Source of the DNA: JAJDIA01 sp031555145 | GTDB taxonomy: Bacteria > Bacteroidota > Bacteroidia > Bacteroidales > Tannerellaceae | Length of the DNA stretch: 64,000 nt | Assembly (NCBI GenBank): GCA_031555145.1 | Contig: JAVBUR010000043.1 | Span: 1-64,000 of the forward strand | Reading direction: 5' to 3' | In this document: one piece after another, positions 55,701 to 62,498 of the stretch | Layout of the letters: the number at the start of each line of letters is the position of its first letter | Numbering within the stretch: the stretch's first letter is position 1 | Notes under the pieces: generated by a model | Databases searched by the model: none | What the model was told of the DNA's origin: nothing | Seen by the model: only the letters and a program-made list of their open reading frames with translations | Position numbers and translations under genes: made by a program

Positions 55701-56202
55701 TGACATGTGCTGCCACTTCGCGGTCAATCCGCAAGCGGATACTTTCGTCTGTAAAGTCAATCTGTATCTGCCGGGGATAGCCTTTATACAACTTGGCTAT
55801 ATCACGTGCAATCTCTGTCCGTGATTGCGGGGTTTCGACATACCAGGCTGAATAGCCGAATATATCGCTGGTGAGGTCACATCCCACATAAACCCAATCC
55901 TCCGGAGAAACATAACGCAGTAGAACGCCTGTCTGCGACTCTTCATTCTGCGACGTGATCCGGTAGGAGACCGACCCATTCCGCAACAGTGGCGACCGGT
56001 CGCACAACAGGAATAGGTTACTGTCGGAAGCCAGGTGGATTTGGCCGTCGCGGATTGTATACTGACCCACGTCCTTTCCGGAGACTGGCTTCCAGGCATC
56101 CATACCCATATCCGTCAGCACAGTCGGTTGTTGGGCATTCCCCATAAAAACAATCAGGAACAGCAAAGAGGCAGCAGCGAAATGGCGTTGTAACATACTC
56201 AT
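52777..56202 (-). CDS. GH101-family endo-alpha-N-acetylgalactosaminidase
   Basis: 1141 residues with a signal peptide (HFAAASLLFLIVFMGNAQ). A laminin-G/galactose-binding-like region (about 25-210) is followed by the GH101 barrel (about 255-760) with GLDFIYIDTYREHRYLAYST (probable nucleophile Asp), AWTEDPSVFNRYGVW (probable acid/base Glu) and HINASEAHP. C-terminal beta-sandwich and carbohydrate-binding-like domains end the protein. GH101 releases the core-1 Gal-beta-1,3-GalNAc disaccharide from Ser/Thr of mucin-type glycoproteins. It is 21 bases downstream of the LuxR-type gene and the largest enzyme of this cluster. Confidence 0.9.
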   Translation of the reverse strand: MSMLQRHFAAASLLFLIVFMGNAQQPTVLTDMGMDAWKPVSGKDVGQYTIRDGQIHLASDSNLFLLCDRSPLLRNGSVSYRITSQNEESQTGVLLRYVSPEDWVYVGCDLTSDIFGYSAWYVETPQSRTEIARDIAKLYKGYPRQIQIDFTDESIRLRIDREVAAHVNIPGLGSKPGKIGLRAYKGGDAVVSDLVCKETAALPAALPTGTFTLTDGDFSVVMANYFPTPLYYQWGSDDIVANETVCQYVTINGTDYPAKGYGLRIDKQAVSYLIEVPDAQLQLKVDCHINGNVVESQMRDIREQGDVRVYTIGFPGQYMASLPNDEPRAALSFAVNEGSDRFYPLEVKEPDTINRTAAIVILNNERLAVSLDNNSIYETKQFVYRSDPNKERTFIGNNEWIYRGPDNRVTEYPAWKVIFTGDRNGDGTVNWQDGAVALAEVYPDPYGVERVKNSNVTITMNFASEAQFPFLRQLDNIKKVYYLTDGFRQMLELKGYQAEGHDTGHPDYGDNYNTRAGGVKDLNTLVNEAKRYNAYMGVHINASEAHPAANAYNKQIVSDIPAWKWLDQAYLMNKEADLLSDSFEQRLNELKGEVDGLDFIYIDTYREHRYLAYSTARLFRERGWAAWTEDPSVFNRYGVWIHYHPESKSLISRFIHGHRKDAFANDSLFGGGYDRGATVGFQGWQNGKDMHRAIRNFYTNQLPYRFLMQSPVIYADAGRLRFRNGTEVTRTEGVTRMFADGQLIQQGSVVFIPWSHQSLEKVYHYNPEGGTTEWTLPASWKGTDRVYSYALTDTGRMAPRVLNVSDGRISLTAERDVPYIIYKAPALDLLAADWSHGSPVKDMGFDSHSLHYWKPTSNPAGVTIQQTPYGQAELVLSGKKQTGVSQLISGLEGGKSYSVYAWVQVNGKRKATLEVSRNGGKSVASSLDETTFKNTQINSDKRGGYYQLLRVSFTQPAGHTSALLSLKADAVKDTSAVVFDDIRWMETTLTAKAGCMYYEDFEHVDFGWGGWMLARPSEAKIHLSRRHDPYTDDVIEGNYSLKILDQGRGGAEVMRTMPSLVRFKPNTSYRLRFQYRSTSPGAFRIKGLSPRQEAALFEGALDGEGVFETTFRTDSANDCYLSVSQSDKGMLVIDTMEIRKE

Positions 56203-56223
56203 AGAAATAAAATAATGTCGTGT

Positions 56224-56829
56224 TTATAGTTCGATATCGTCCCCTGCCACCAGTCCATTCATGATGGCATAGAACGTAAGTCCGGACACCGTTTTGATGC
56301 CCAGTTTGCCTGTGATATTCTTCCGGTGTGTAAGTACGGTATTCAGGCTGATATTTAGTTTATCGGCAATATCTTTATTAGTAGATCCCTTCACGATCAG
56401 TTGAAGCACGTCGATCTCACGGGAGGAGAGTTCTTTATTTCCTTCCGGGACAGTGGTATTTATTCCTTCGACGGCAAAGATCTGTCCCAATTGTTCGATC
56501 AGTACTTCCGGCGTACAGTCGGTATGGAGGAATAATCCGCCGGTGGACAGGCCGACCTTATTCGTATCCGTCAGAACAATCACCTTGTTTCGCCGCGGCA
56601 GAAAGAAGTCGGCATAGAGGAGGAATGTGGCGGCCTCCGTCACATAGTAATCAAATGTATCTCCATGGGAAGTGGGTAGTGACTCGAAAGTCGGGAAGCA
56701 ACAGACCTCCACCGGGGAGAAATAGTCTGTCAACAGGCTTTGCAGGCCGATACTGCGGAGGGTATCAGGCAGGATAGTTGCTATTCGTTTGGTTCGAAGC
56801 ATACAGCAGAGCGTACCGGTTATTGGCAA
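56224..56829 (-). CDS. LuxR-type transcriptional regulator with degenerate receiver-like N-terminus
   Basis: 201 residues. The C-terminal LuxR/FixJ HTH is clear (ELSSREIDVLQLIVKGSTNK then DIADKLNISLNTVLTHRKNI). The N-terminal half (about 10-120) has the alternating beta-alpha pattern of a receiver, but no acidic pocket or phospho-Asp can be picked out, so it is probably phosphorylation-independent. Its first 10 bases overlap the end of the hemerythrin-like gene, suggesting that the two act together. ATG 56802 is an alternative start. It is likely to regulate this cluster (inference). Confidence 0.85.
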   Translation of the reverse strand: MPITGTLCCMLRTKRIATILPDTLRSIGLQSLLTDYFSPVEVCCFPTFESLPTSHGDTFDYYVTEAATFLLYADFFLPRRNKVIVLTDTNKVGLSTGGLFLHTDCTPEVLIEQLGQIFAVEGINTTVPEGNKELSSREIDVLQLIVKGSTNKDIADKLNISLNTVLTHRKNITGKLGIKTVSGLTFYAIMNGLVAGDDIEL

Positions 56830-57521
56830 AGTTGTTCCATCGCGGCCACCATTGGCAGCAAGATACGGTAACGGATACGATTGTGCTGCTTCATATCCTT
56901 TTCGAGGCTGTTGATACCAAAGAGAACGGCATAACAGAGGTTTTCGTCGTATTCACCGTTCAGGTGTTTCACCATAATGCTTTTCAGGTCGGCAAGCAGG
57001 GCTTCGATCCGGTCTTCTTCCGGTTCAGTAGCGGCGAGTTGCAGCATTCCGCTCACTTGTTTGCCTTCCAGCTTTTTACTCAGAGCCAGGCAATAGGGTA
57101 ACCATTCTTTTTCATCCTGTGCGATCCGTGCCATCAACTCTTCCTTGAAGGAGGAGAAGAACTTGCCGATCAGGAGCAGCGTATTGTTCTCCGGTGCCCC
57201 CATGGCGATAAAGGAAGCCAGGTGGCGTTCGATATTCGGCAGTTGGTAACGCAGATAGTAATGGTTCGTCTTGATCAGGTAATCGATGATCTGCGACGTG
57301 TGGAATGTCTGGAGTTTCTTTTCCGGAAAATATTCTTCGTTCAGAAAAGTATTGATCACTGTCAGCAGGAAATCGGTATCCAACCCGTATTCCTCACAAA
57401 CGGCCTTCACCGATTTGTCGCCCAACCCCAGGCGGATGCCAAACCGGTTAATAACAGGAATGAGTGAGGGGTGTTCTTCCACCACCTCACTCAATACTAT
57501 ATTGGGATGTACTAACGGCAT
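56820..57521 (-). CDS. Hemerythrin/RIC-like (ScdA/YtfE-type) protein with degenerate di-iron ligands
   Basis: 233 residues. Residues 8-55 resemble the ScdA N-terminal domain (LSEVVEEHPSLIPVINRFGI), but the usual Cys-Cys pair is replaced (RLGLGDKSVKAVCEEYG). A four-helix hemerythrin-like region follows. Candidate ligands are H87 (NHYYLR), H100 (IERHLASF), H186 and H213. Positions where YtfE has a further His/Glu appear changed, with R217 after H213 where Glu is expected. It may be a sensor of redox, oxygen or nitric oxide rather than a repair enzyme. It sits 6 bases after the epimerase gene and overlaps the LuxR gene by 10 bases. Confidence 0.7.
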   Translation of the reverse strand: MPLVHPNIVLSEVVEEHPSLIPVINRFGIRLGLGDKSVKAVCEEYGLDTDFLLTVINTFLNEEYFPEKKLQTFHTSQIIDYLIKTNHYYLRYQLPNIERHLASFIAMGAPENNTLLLIGKFFSSFKEELMARIAQDEKEWLPYCLALSKKLEGKQVSGMLQLAATEPEEDRIEALLADLKSIMVKHLNGEYDENLCYAVLFGINSLEKDMKQHNRIRYRILLPMVAAMEQLCQ

Positions 57522-57527
57522 ACGCTA

Positions 57528-58466
57528 TCAGGCTTGTTCCCACTGTTCGCGAAGCAGTTTCAGCGCTTCGGGAAGTACAACGGTACGATCGCCCTGACAG
57601 CCACATTCGAAGCTGACATACTTATCGTATCCGATCATCTTCAATCCCTTGAAACCGGCTACGTAATTATCGGCCTCTCCGTCTTCGCCCGGCATGCTGC
57701 GGCGTTTGCGGCTGGCCATGTGTACGTGCTGCAGGTATTGTCCGGCCGACAGGAAGGCGCCCATATCGCAGGTTTCTTCCCAAGTCATATGCCAGAAGTC
57801 ACCCAAACAACGCACGCCCGGATTGTTGATATCCCGGCAGATCGAAGCGGCATCAGCCACCTGGCGGAGGTAGAACGCCTCGCGACGGTTGAGCGGTTCC
57901 AGGATCACGGTCGTACCCCGTTCGGCGGCAAACGTACCCATTTCCTTGAACTGTTCGCACAGGAAGTCGCGTGTTTCCATCGTATGCGGAAGCACCGGCA
58001 CCTGTGCATTGAACGCCGGCACGATGATCACACCCGTTGAACCCAGTTCGCCGGCAGCGGTGATGATTTCCTTCATCGTGTCGATGCATTTCTGACGGAT
58101 CGCCGGATCGGTCGACAGGATGAATCCCTCGAAACCGGCACAGATCGCACTCACCTTGATGCTGCGGCCTGTCAATGCCTGTTTGATTTCTTCCACCCGG
58201 CCTGCGAGTCCGCGTCCATGCGGTTCGAAGCCTACAATGCCGTGCTGCTCCATGTAGTCGAACTTCTCGTTCAGACTACTGCCCGGAGCTGTTCCTTCCT
58301 GGAAGGAAAGCTTCAGCTCCAGGTTTTTACCGGCACAGGCTTTGTCCTTACAACAGCCCCCTTCCTGCTGCGTTTTAGGTGCACAGGATGAGATGGCAGC
58401 ACTACCTACGGCCAGCGCTGCTCCCGAAAGGGATGTACGTAAAAAGTTTCGTCTGTTGATTGTCAT
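57528..58466 (-). CDS. Tat-exported TIM-barrel sugar isomerase/epimerase (AP endonuclease 2 superfamily)
   Basis: 312 residues. A twin-arginine motif NRRNFLRTS (residues 4-12) and lipobox SSC (Cys28) make it a Tat lipoprotein. The xylose-isomerase-like barrel has metal and base ligands in TVILEPLNRREAFYLRQV, LGDFWHMTWEE, HVHMASRKRR and YVSFECGCQG. In related clusters such proteins epimerise or isomerise keto-sugars made by Gfo/Idh/MocA enzymes. It is 12 bases from the oxidoreductase and 6 from the hemerythrin-like gene. A Cys-rich patch (GGCCKDKACAGK) lies after the lipobox. Confidence 0.88.
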   Translation of the reverse strand: MTINRRNFLRTSLSGAALAVGSAAISSCAPKTQQEGGCCKDKACAGKNLELKLSFQEGTAPGSSLNEKFDYMEQHGIVGFEPHGRGLAGRVEEIKQALTGRSIKVSAICAGFEGFILSTDPAIRQKCIDTMKEIITAAGELGSTGVIIVPAFNAQVPVLPHTMETRDFLCEQFKEMGTFAAERGTTVILEPLNRREAFYLRQVADAASICRDINNPGVRCLGDFWHMTWEETCDMGAFLSAGQYLQHVHMASRKRRSMPGEDGEADNYVAGFKGLKMIGYDKYVSFECGCQGDRTVVLPEALKLLREQWEQA

Positions 58467-58478
58467 ACAATTGATGTA

Positions 58479-59864
58479 TTATGATTTTTTTTCCAGCGGT
58501 TTGCCCGGTACGGGAACCGTAAAGGTGCTCATATCCATCTTACCGAGATTCAGGTCTTTCGGCAGGTAATCCTGAGCCGAAGCAGTCATCGCTTCCCAAG
58601 TTGTTTCAGCACCGGTATAAGCCGATTCGCGGCCCATGATGGCGGCCATACAGGCAACGGCTGTTTCTGAAGCCTGATCAATCACTTGTTTGCTGCGGAT
58701 ATGGTTGATCCAGTTCACATGCTCGAGTGTATAAGGGTCGGTCTGCGTAAAGTTAGCCTTTTCAGCTTCCTTGTCGTATTTCCAGAGTTCATTACCGGCC
58801 AAATCCTTGATCACCATTTCAGCACTGTTCCAAGAACCTTTCGTACCCTGGATAAATTCGCTGACATTGGTAGCGCAACCGTCTGTCTGGCGGCACATGC
58901 TATGCAGGTGGATACCGTTCTCCATCGTGAAGTCTATGCTGAAGTTGTCATACTGGTCGCCTGTGATACGACGCTGACGGGAACCGAAGCCTACAGCCTT
59001 CACCGGTTTCAATCCGCTGAACCAGGTAAATACGTCGATATTATGCACATGCTGTTCTACGATATGATCGCCCGACAGCCATTTCCAGTTCACCCAGTCC
59101 TTGATCATCCATTCGCAGTCGCTCCAGTCCTTCTGACGTTCGCGGAACCACAACATGCTCTGATTCCAGTAAACCACGCCGCCAGTGATTTCACCAATCA
59201 TACCTTCCATAATTTTCTTGTATGATTCTACGTAGCTGCGTTGGTGGTGACGTTGTGTACCTGTGACCACGCACAGATTCTTGGCGGCAGCTTGTTTCGC
59301 TGTAGCCATGATGGTACGATAACCAACCGGATCCACACAGATCGGTTTTTCGAGGAAAGAGTGTTTACCCTTTTCCGTAGCATATTGGAAGTGAACCGGA
59401 CGGAAGTTGGGAGGCGTAGCGATGATTACTACATCCACACCACTGTCGATCACTTGTTTGTAAGCATCCAGCCCTACAAAACGCTTTTCGGCCGGGATGT
59501 CAATATTTTTTTCTGATTTCAGTTTACCAGCCAGGCTGTCTACTCTTTCCTGAAAAGTATCGCCCAACGCCACGATGGTAACGCCATTGGCAGCATTCAG
59601 GAAGTTAAATGCAGCACCCGAACCACGACCGCCGCAACCAATCACACCGGCTTTCAGTTCCTGTCCGTCTGTCGCCAGATCCACCAGGTTAGGAATGTAA
59701 TATGTTCCGGCTTCTTTGATGGGTTTAAGCACATTCGCTTTTTCACCGCCACCGCAAGAAGTTAATACACTGGCTGCTCCTCCGGTGCCGACTGCTCCCA
59801 GGGCGCCAACCATTGCAGAGTTCTTCAGGAAAGACCGTCTGCTGATACTGTTTTCTTTTTTCAT
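58479..59864 (-). CDS. Tat-exported Gfo/Idh/MocA-family oxidoreductase
   Basis: 461 residues from ATG 59864. A longer frame starting at 59936 overlaps the preceding gene and is rejected. The twin-arginine motif SRRSFLKNS (R9, R10) and lipobox LTSC (Cys37) indicate an exported lipoprotein secreted with its nicotinamide cofactor bound. The Rossmann motif is AGVIGCGGRGSGAAFNFLNA, and EKPICVDPVGY near 172 holds the catalytic Lys of the family. The GFO_IDH_MocA C-terminal beta-sheet domain follows. It probably oxidises or reduces a sugar ring, substrate unknown. It lies between the cytochrome fusion and the epimerase. Confidence 0.93.
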   Translation of the reverse strand: MKKENSISRRSFLKNSAMVGALGAVGTGGAASVLTSCGGGEKANVLKPIKEAGTYYIPNLVDLATDGQELKAGVIGCGGRGSGAAFNFLNAANGVTIVALGDTFQERVDSLAGKLKSEKNIDIPAEKRFVGLDAYKQVIDSGVDVVIIATPPNFRPVHFQYATEKGKHSFLEKPICVDPVGYRTIMATAKQAAAKNLCVVTGTQRHHQRSYVESYKKIMEGMIGEITGGVVYWNQSMLWFRERQKDWSDCEWMIKDWVNWKWLSGDHIVEQHVHNIDVFTWFSGLKPVKAVGFGSRQRRITGDQYDNFSIDFTMENGIHLHSMCRQTDGCATNVSEFIQGTKGSWNSAEMVIKDLAGNELWKYDKEAEKANFTQTDPYTLEHVNWINHIRSKQVIDQASETAVACMAAIMGRESAYTGAETTWEAMTASAQDYLPKDLNLGKMDMSTFTVPVPGKPLEKKS

Positions 59865-59895
59865 GATAATTATTTTAAGATATAATAAATGTTGA

Positions 59896-61479
59896 TTACT
59901 TAGCCTGTATGGAAGCATCCGGTTCGCAAACGACACGGAAACCGATGCCGCGGATATCGGAATACCACCAGATACTCTTCGGTTGTTGCGGGTCGGTCTT
60001 CAACCACAGATCATGTTTCGAAGAGTCACGAGCAGCCGTACGCAAGTCGGCTGCATCAGAGGTATAGTTACCACCGCGAACTACCCATTCGGTTCCTTCT
60101 GTCACCAACGGATTTGTCACACTCTCGCCCCCTTTGCTGTAAGCTTCGGGATCATATTTGTCGGCGCAATACTCCATGACGTTCCCCATCATATTCTTCA
60201 ATCCGAACGGATTGGCTTTGACCATCGACGGCTCCTGTGTCCGGTTGTTGCTGTTCTTGGCATAGATCACATACGTGCTGATGCTGTCGGTCTTGGCTGC
60301 AAAGAACTTACGCCAGAATCCCTGATCGGAAAAGTCTTTCGGATTACCGGGGAAAAAGTAAGGTGTTTCCGTACCACCACGGGCGGCGTATTCCCATTCG
60401 GCTTCGGTCGGCAGGCGGTATTTCTTTCCGGTCTTGAGCGACAACCACTGGCAGAATGTTTCGGCGGCATAGTGTGTCATCGTTATAGCCGGGCGGTCAC
60501 CCATTCCCCAACCCTGGTCGGGGAAACCGAACGGCGGCGTGGGGCCGGTCACGGCATCCACCTCCGGATTGCTGTTGTTGGCATAGACGGTTTCGGGCGG
60601 TGTACGTCCTTCGCTCATGGTGTTGCCATAGAAGAGCCAGTATTGATCCCAGGTCACTTCCACCTCGGCCATAAAGAACGGGCTGACGGTTACGTTGCGT
60701 ACCGGCGATTCGTCCGCCTGGTGGAACGGTTCCTTTTCCGTGCTACCCATTTGGAAGGTACCACCCGGGATTGCTTTCATCTCGAACGAGACAAGTGATC
60801 CGGGGATCTGCTCCGTAAAATCAGCGAACTTAGTCACTTCCGTCGGCTCCTTAAAATACTTACTGGTATCGACAGTGGTAGAGGTCATGCCCGGGATACC
60901 GGTCAGTTTACCATGGCTGTAGTTCGGGTTATAGTGTCCGGCATCGAGGTGGCAACTGATACATTGCAGATCCAGTTTCTTCTCGTTCTCGTCGTAATAC
61001 AGGTGGGCGGTGATCCCGTCGTCCGTAATCCCTTCGGGGAAGAGATTCTGGTGACACTCCTTACAGGATTCGTTCGGGATGAACTTCACGGCCTGATCCA
61101 GTTCGGATTTATAGTCCCAATTAAAGTCGGCGCTGTCTTTGGTAAGATACCCCCAGAGGTCGTGCAAGCCGAGTTTGGCTTTCGCCGTATAATGATCCCA
61201 TGTCTGGTTTTTCGGCGGGAGGTGGCAATCCACACAATGAACCTTCACGCCGCTACCGTTATTCACGTGCTTCGATAATTTCCAACTGTCTTCCACATGC
61301 GGGTGGACATGACACATCATACAGGAAGTATCCGTAGAGAAATAGACGGACGTATTATACACGGCAAGCATCACTCCCATCCCGGCCACCAGACCCAGAC
61401 ACAGGATAAACCCTTTTTTCTTATAAAATCTCATTTTCTTACTCTGCTGGCGTGAATTGCCATAACCGTTGTCACTCAT
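59896..61479 (-). CDS. Tetraheme NapC/NirT-type cytochrome c fused to a SUMF1-like domain
   Basis: 527 residues. A basic N-terminus and one membrane anchor (GFILCLGLVAGMGVMLAVYN) precede four CxxCH haem sites at 53-57 (CMMCH), 82-86 (CVDCH), 139-143 (CKECH) and 173-177 (CISCH), in the NapC/NirT arrangement (SCMMCHVHP...SKHVNNGSGVKVHCVDCHLPP). From about 225 to the end is a complete SUMF1/sulfatase-modifying-factor domain (MKAIPGGTFQMGSTEKEPFH ... YRLPTEAEWEYAARGG ... VVRGGNYTSDAADLR ... DIRGIGFRVVCEP). The active-site cysteines of true formylglycine-generating enzymes are absent, so that activity is unlikely. Weak -7 box TACTTTTA at 61548-61555. Confidence 0.9.
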   Translation of the reverse strand: MSDNGYGNSRQQSKKMRFYKKKGFILCLGLVAGMGVMLAVYNTSVYFSTDTSCMMCHVHPHVEDSWKLSKHVNNGSGVKVHCVDCHLPPKNQTWDHYTAKAKLGLHDLWGYLTKDSADFNWDYKSELDQAVKFIPNESCKECHQNLFPEGITDDGITAHLYYDENEKKLDLQCISCHLDAGHYNPNYSHGKLTGIPGMTSTTVDTSKYFKEPTEVTKFADFTEQIPGSLVSFEMKAIPGGTFQMGSTEKEPFHQADESPVRNVTVSPFFMAEVEVTWDQYWLFYGNTMSEGRTPPETVYANNSNPEVDAVTGPTPPFGFPDQGWGMGDRPAITMTHYAAETFCQWLSLKTGKKYRLPTEAEWEYAARGGTETPYFFPGNPKDFSDQGFWRKFFAAKTDSISTYVIYAKNSNNRTQEPSMVKANPFGLKNMMGNVMEYCADKYDPEAYSKGGESVTNPLVTEGTEWVVRGGNYTSDAADLRTAARDSSKHDLWLKTDPQQPKSIWWYSDIRGIGFRVVCEPDASIQAK

Positions 61480-61692
61480 GCTTTCTATGGTATCTCGTAT
61501 TTGTTAACAGTCTATGTCTTAGCTTTAAAAACGGCAATAAAAGTAGCACATTTCTTTAAAACAGTAAAAAAATATGTGTGTGAATTACGAAATTATTCCT
61601 AAAAAACCTTATTTGCCCCAAATACCGTCTCATTTATGTGTACGCGAACAAAGAATACCGTCAGATCGACACTTGTTTTTCAGCAGAATGCT

Positions 61693-61700
61693 TACATTTG
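61693..61700 (+). promoter_or_regulatory. -7 element of pyrH
   Basis: TACATTTG with a CTTG 17 bases upstream (61672-61675), giving a leader of about 20 nt before ATG 61725. Confidence 0.6.
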
Positions 61701-61724
61701 CCACCATAGTAAATCAATGTAATT

Positions 61725-62435
61725 ATGGCCAAATACAAACGCGTCTTGTTAAAACTCAGCGGAGAATCGCTGATGGGAGGTAAACAGTATGGAATTGATG
61801 AAACACGCCTCGGCGAGTATGCCACACAGATCCGGGAGATCGTGGAGATGGGTGTACAGGTTGGGATCGTGATCGGCGGAGGGAATATCTTCCGTGGACT
61901 AAGTGGTGCCTCCAAAGGGTTCGACCGGGTCAAAGGCGACCAGATGGGTATGCTGGCGACAGTGATCAACAGCCTTGCCCTCAGTTCGGCGCTGACAGCC
62001 ATGGGCGTGAAGACCAACGTATTGACCGCTATCCGTATGGAGCCAATCGGCGAATTCTACAATAAATGGCGTGCCATCGAACTACTTGAACAAGGGCATG
62101 TGGTCATTATGTCGGCCGGCACCGGTAATCCTTTCTTTACCACCGACACCGGTTCCTCCCTACGTGGGATCGAGATCGAAGCCGATGTTATGCTGAAAGG
62201 GACACGCGTAGACGGTATCTACACCGCCGACCCGGAAAAAGACCCGACAGCAACCAAGTTCACCGACATCACCTACGACGAGATCTACCACCGCAACCTC
62301 AAGGTGATGGACCTCACCGCCACCACCATGTGCAAGGAAAACAACCTGCCTATCGTCGTCTTCGATATGGATACGAACGGTAACCTGAAAAAGGTGATGG
62401 ACGGAGAAAACATCGGGACGCTGGTTCATAATTGA
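61725..62435 (+). CDS. pyrH: UMP kinase
   Basis: 236 residues of the amino-acid-kinase fold: KRVLLKLSGESLMGGKQYGI, GIVIGGGNIFRGL, ALSSALTAMGV, the UMP-binding GNPFFTTDTGSSLRGIEIEA, and VFDMDTNGNLKKVM near the end. It phosphorylates UMP to UDP in pyrimidine synthesis. It is usually near frr or rpsB/tsf, but here it stands alone. Confidence 0.98.
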   Translation: MAKYKRVLLKLSGESLMGGKQYGIDETRLGEYATQIREIVEMGVQVGIVIGGGNIFRGLSGASKGFDRVKGDQMGMLATVINSLALSSALTAMGVKTNVLTAIRMEPIGEFYNKWRAIELLEQGHVVIMSAGTGNPFFTTDTGSSLRGIEIEADVMLKGTRVDGIYTADPEKDPTATKFTDITYDEIYHRNLKVMDLTATTMCKENNLPIVVFDMDTNGNLKKVMDGENIGTLVHN

Positions 62436-62498
62436 ACCGGCGCCCAGCTCTATACCTTAATATTATTCCCTCGATCTTATATCTTCACACATACCGAT

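Noticed and set aside
59896..61479. Sulfatase-activating (formylglycine-generating) function for the SUMF1-like domain
   Set aside because: The conserved catalytic cysteines are not present in the matching region, and no sulfatase gene is in the window.
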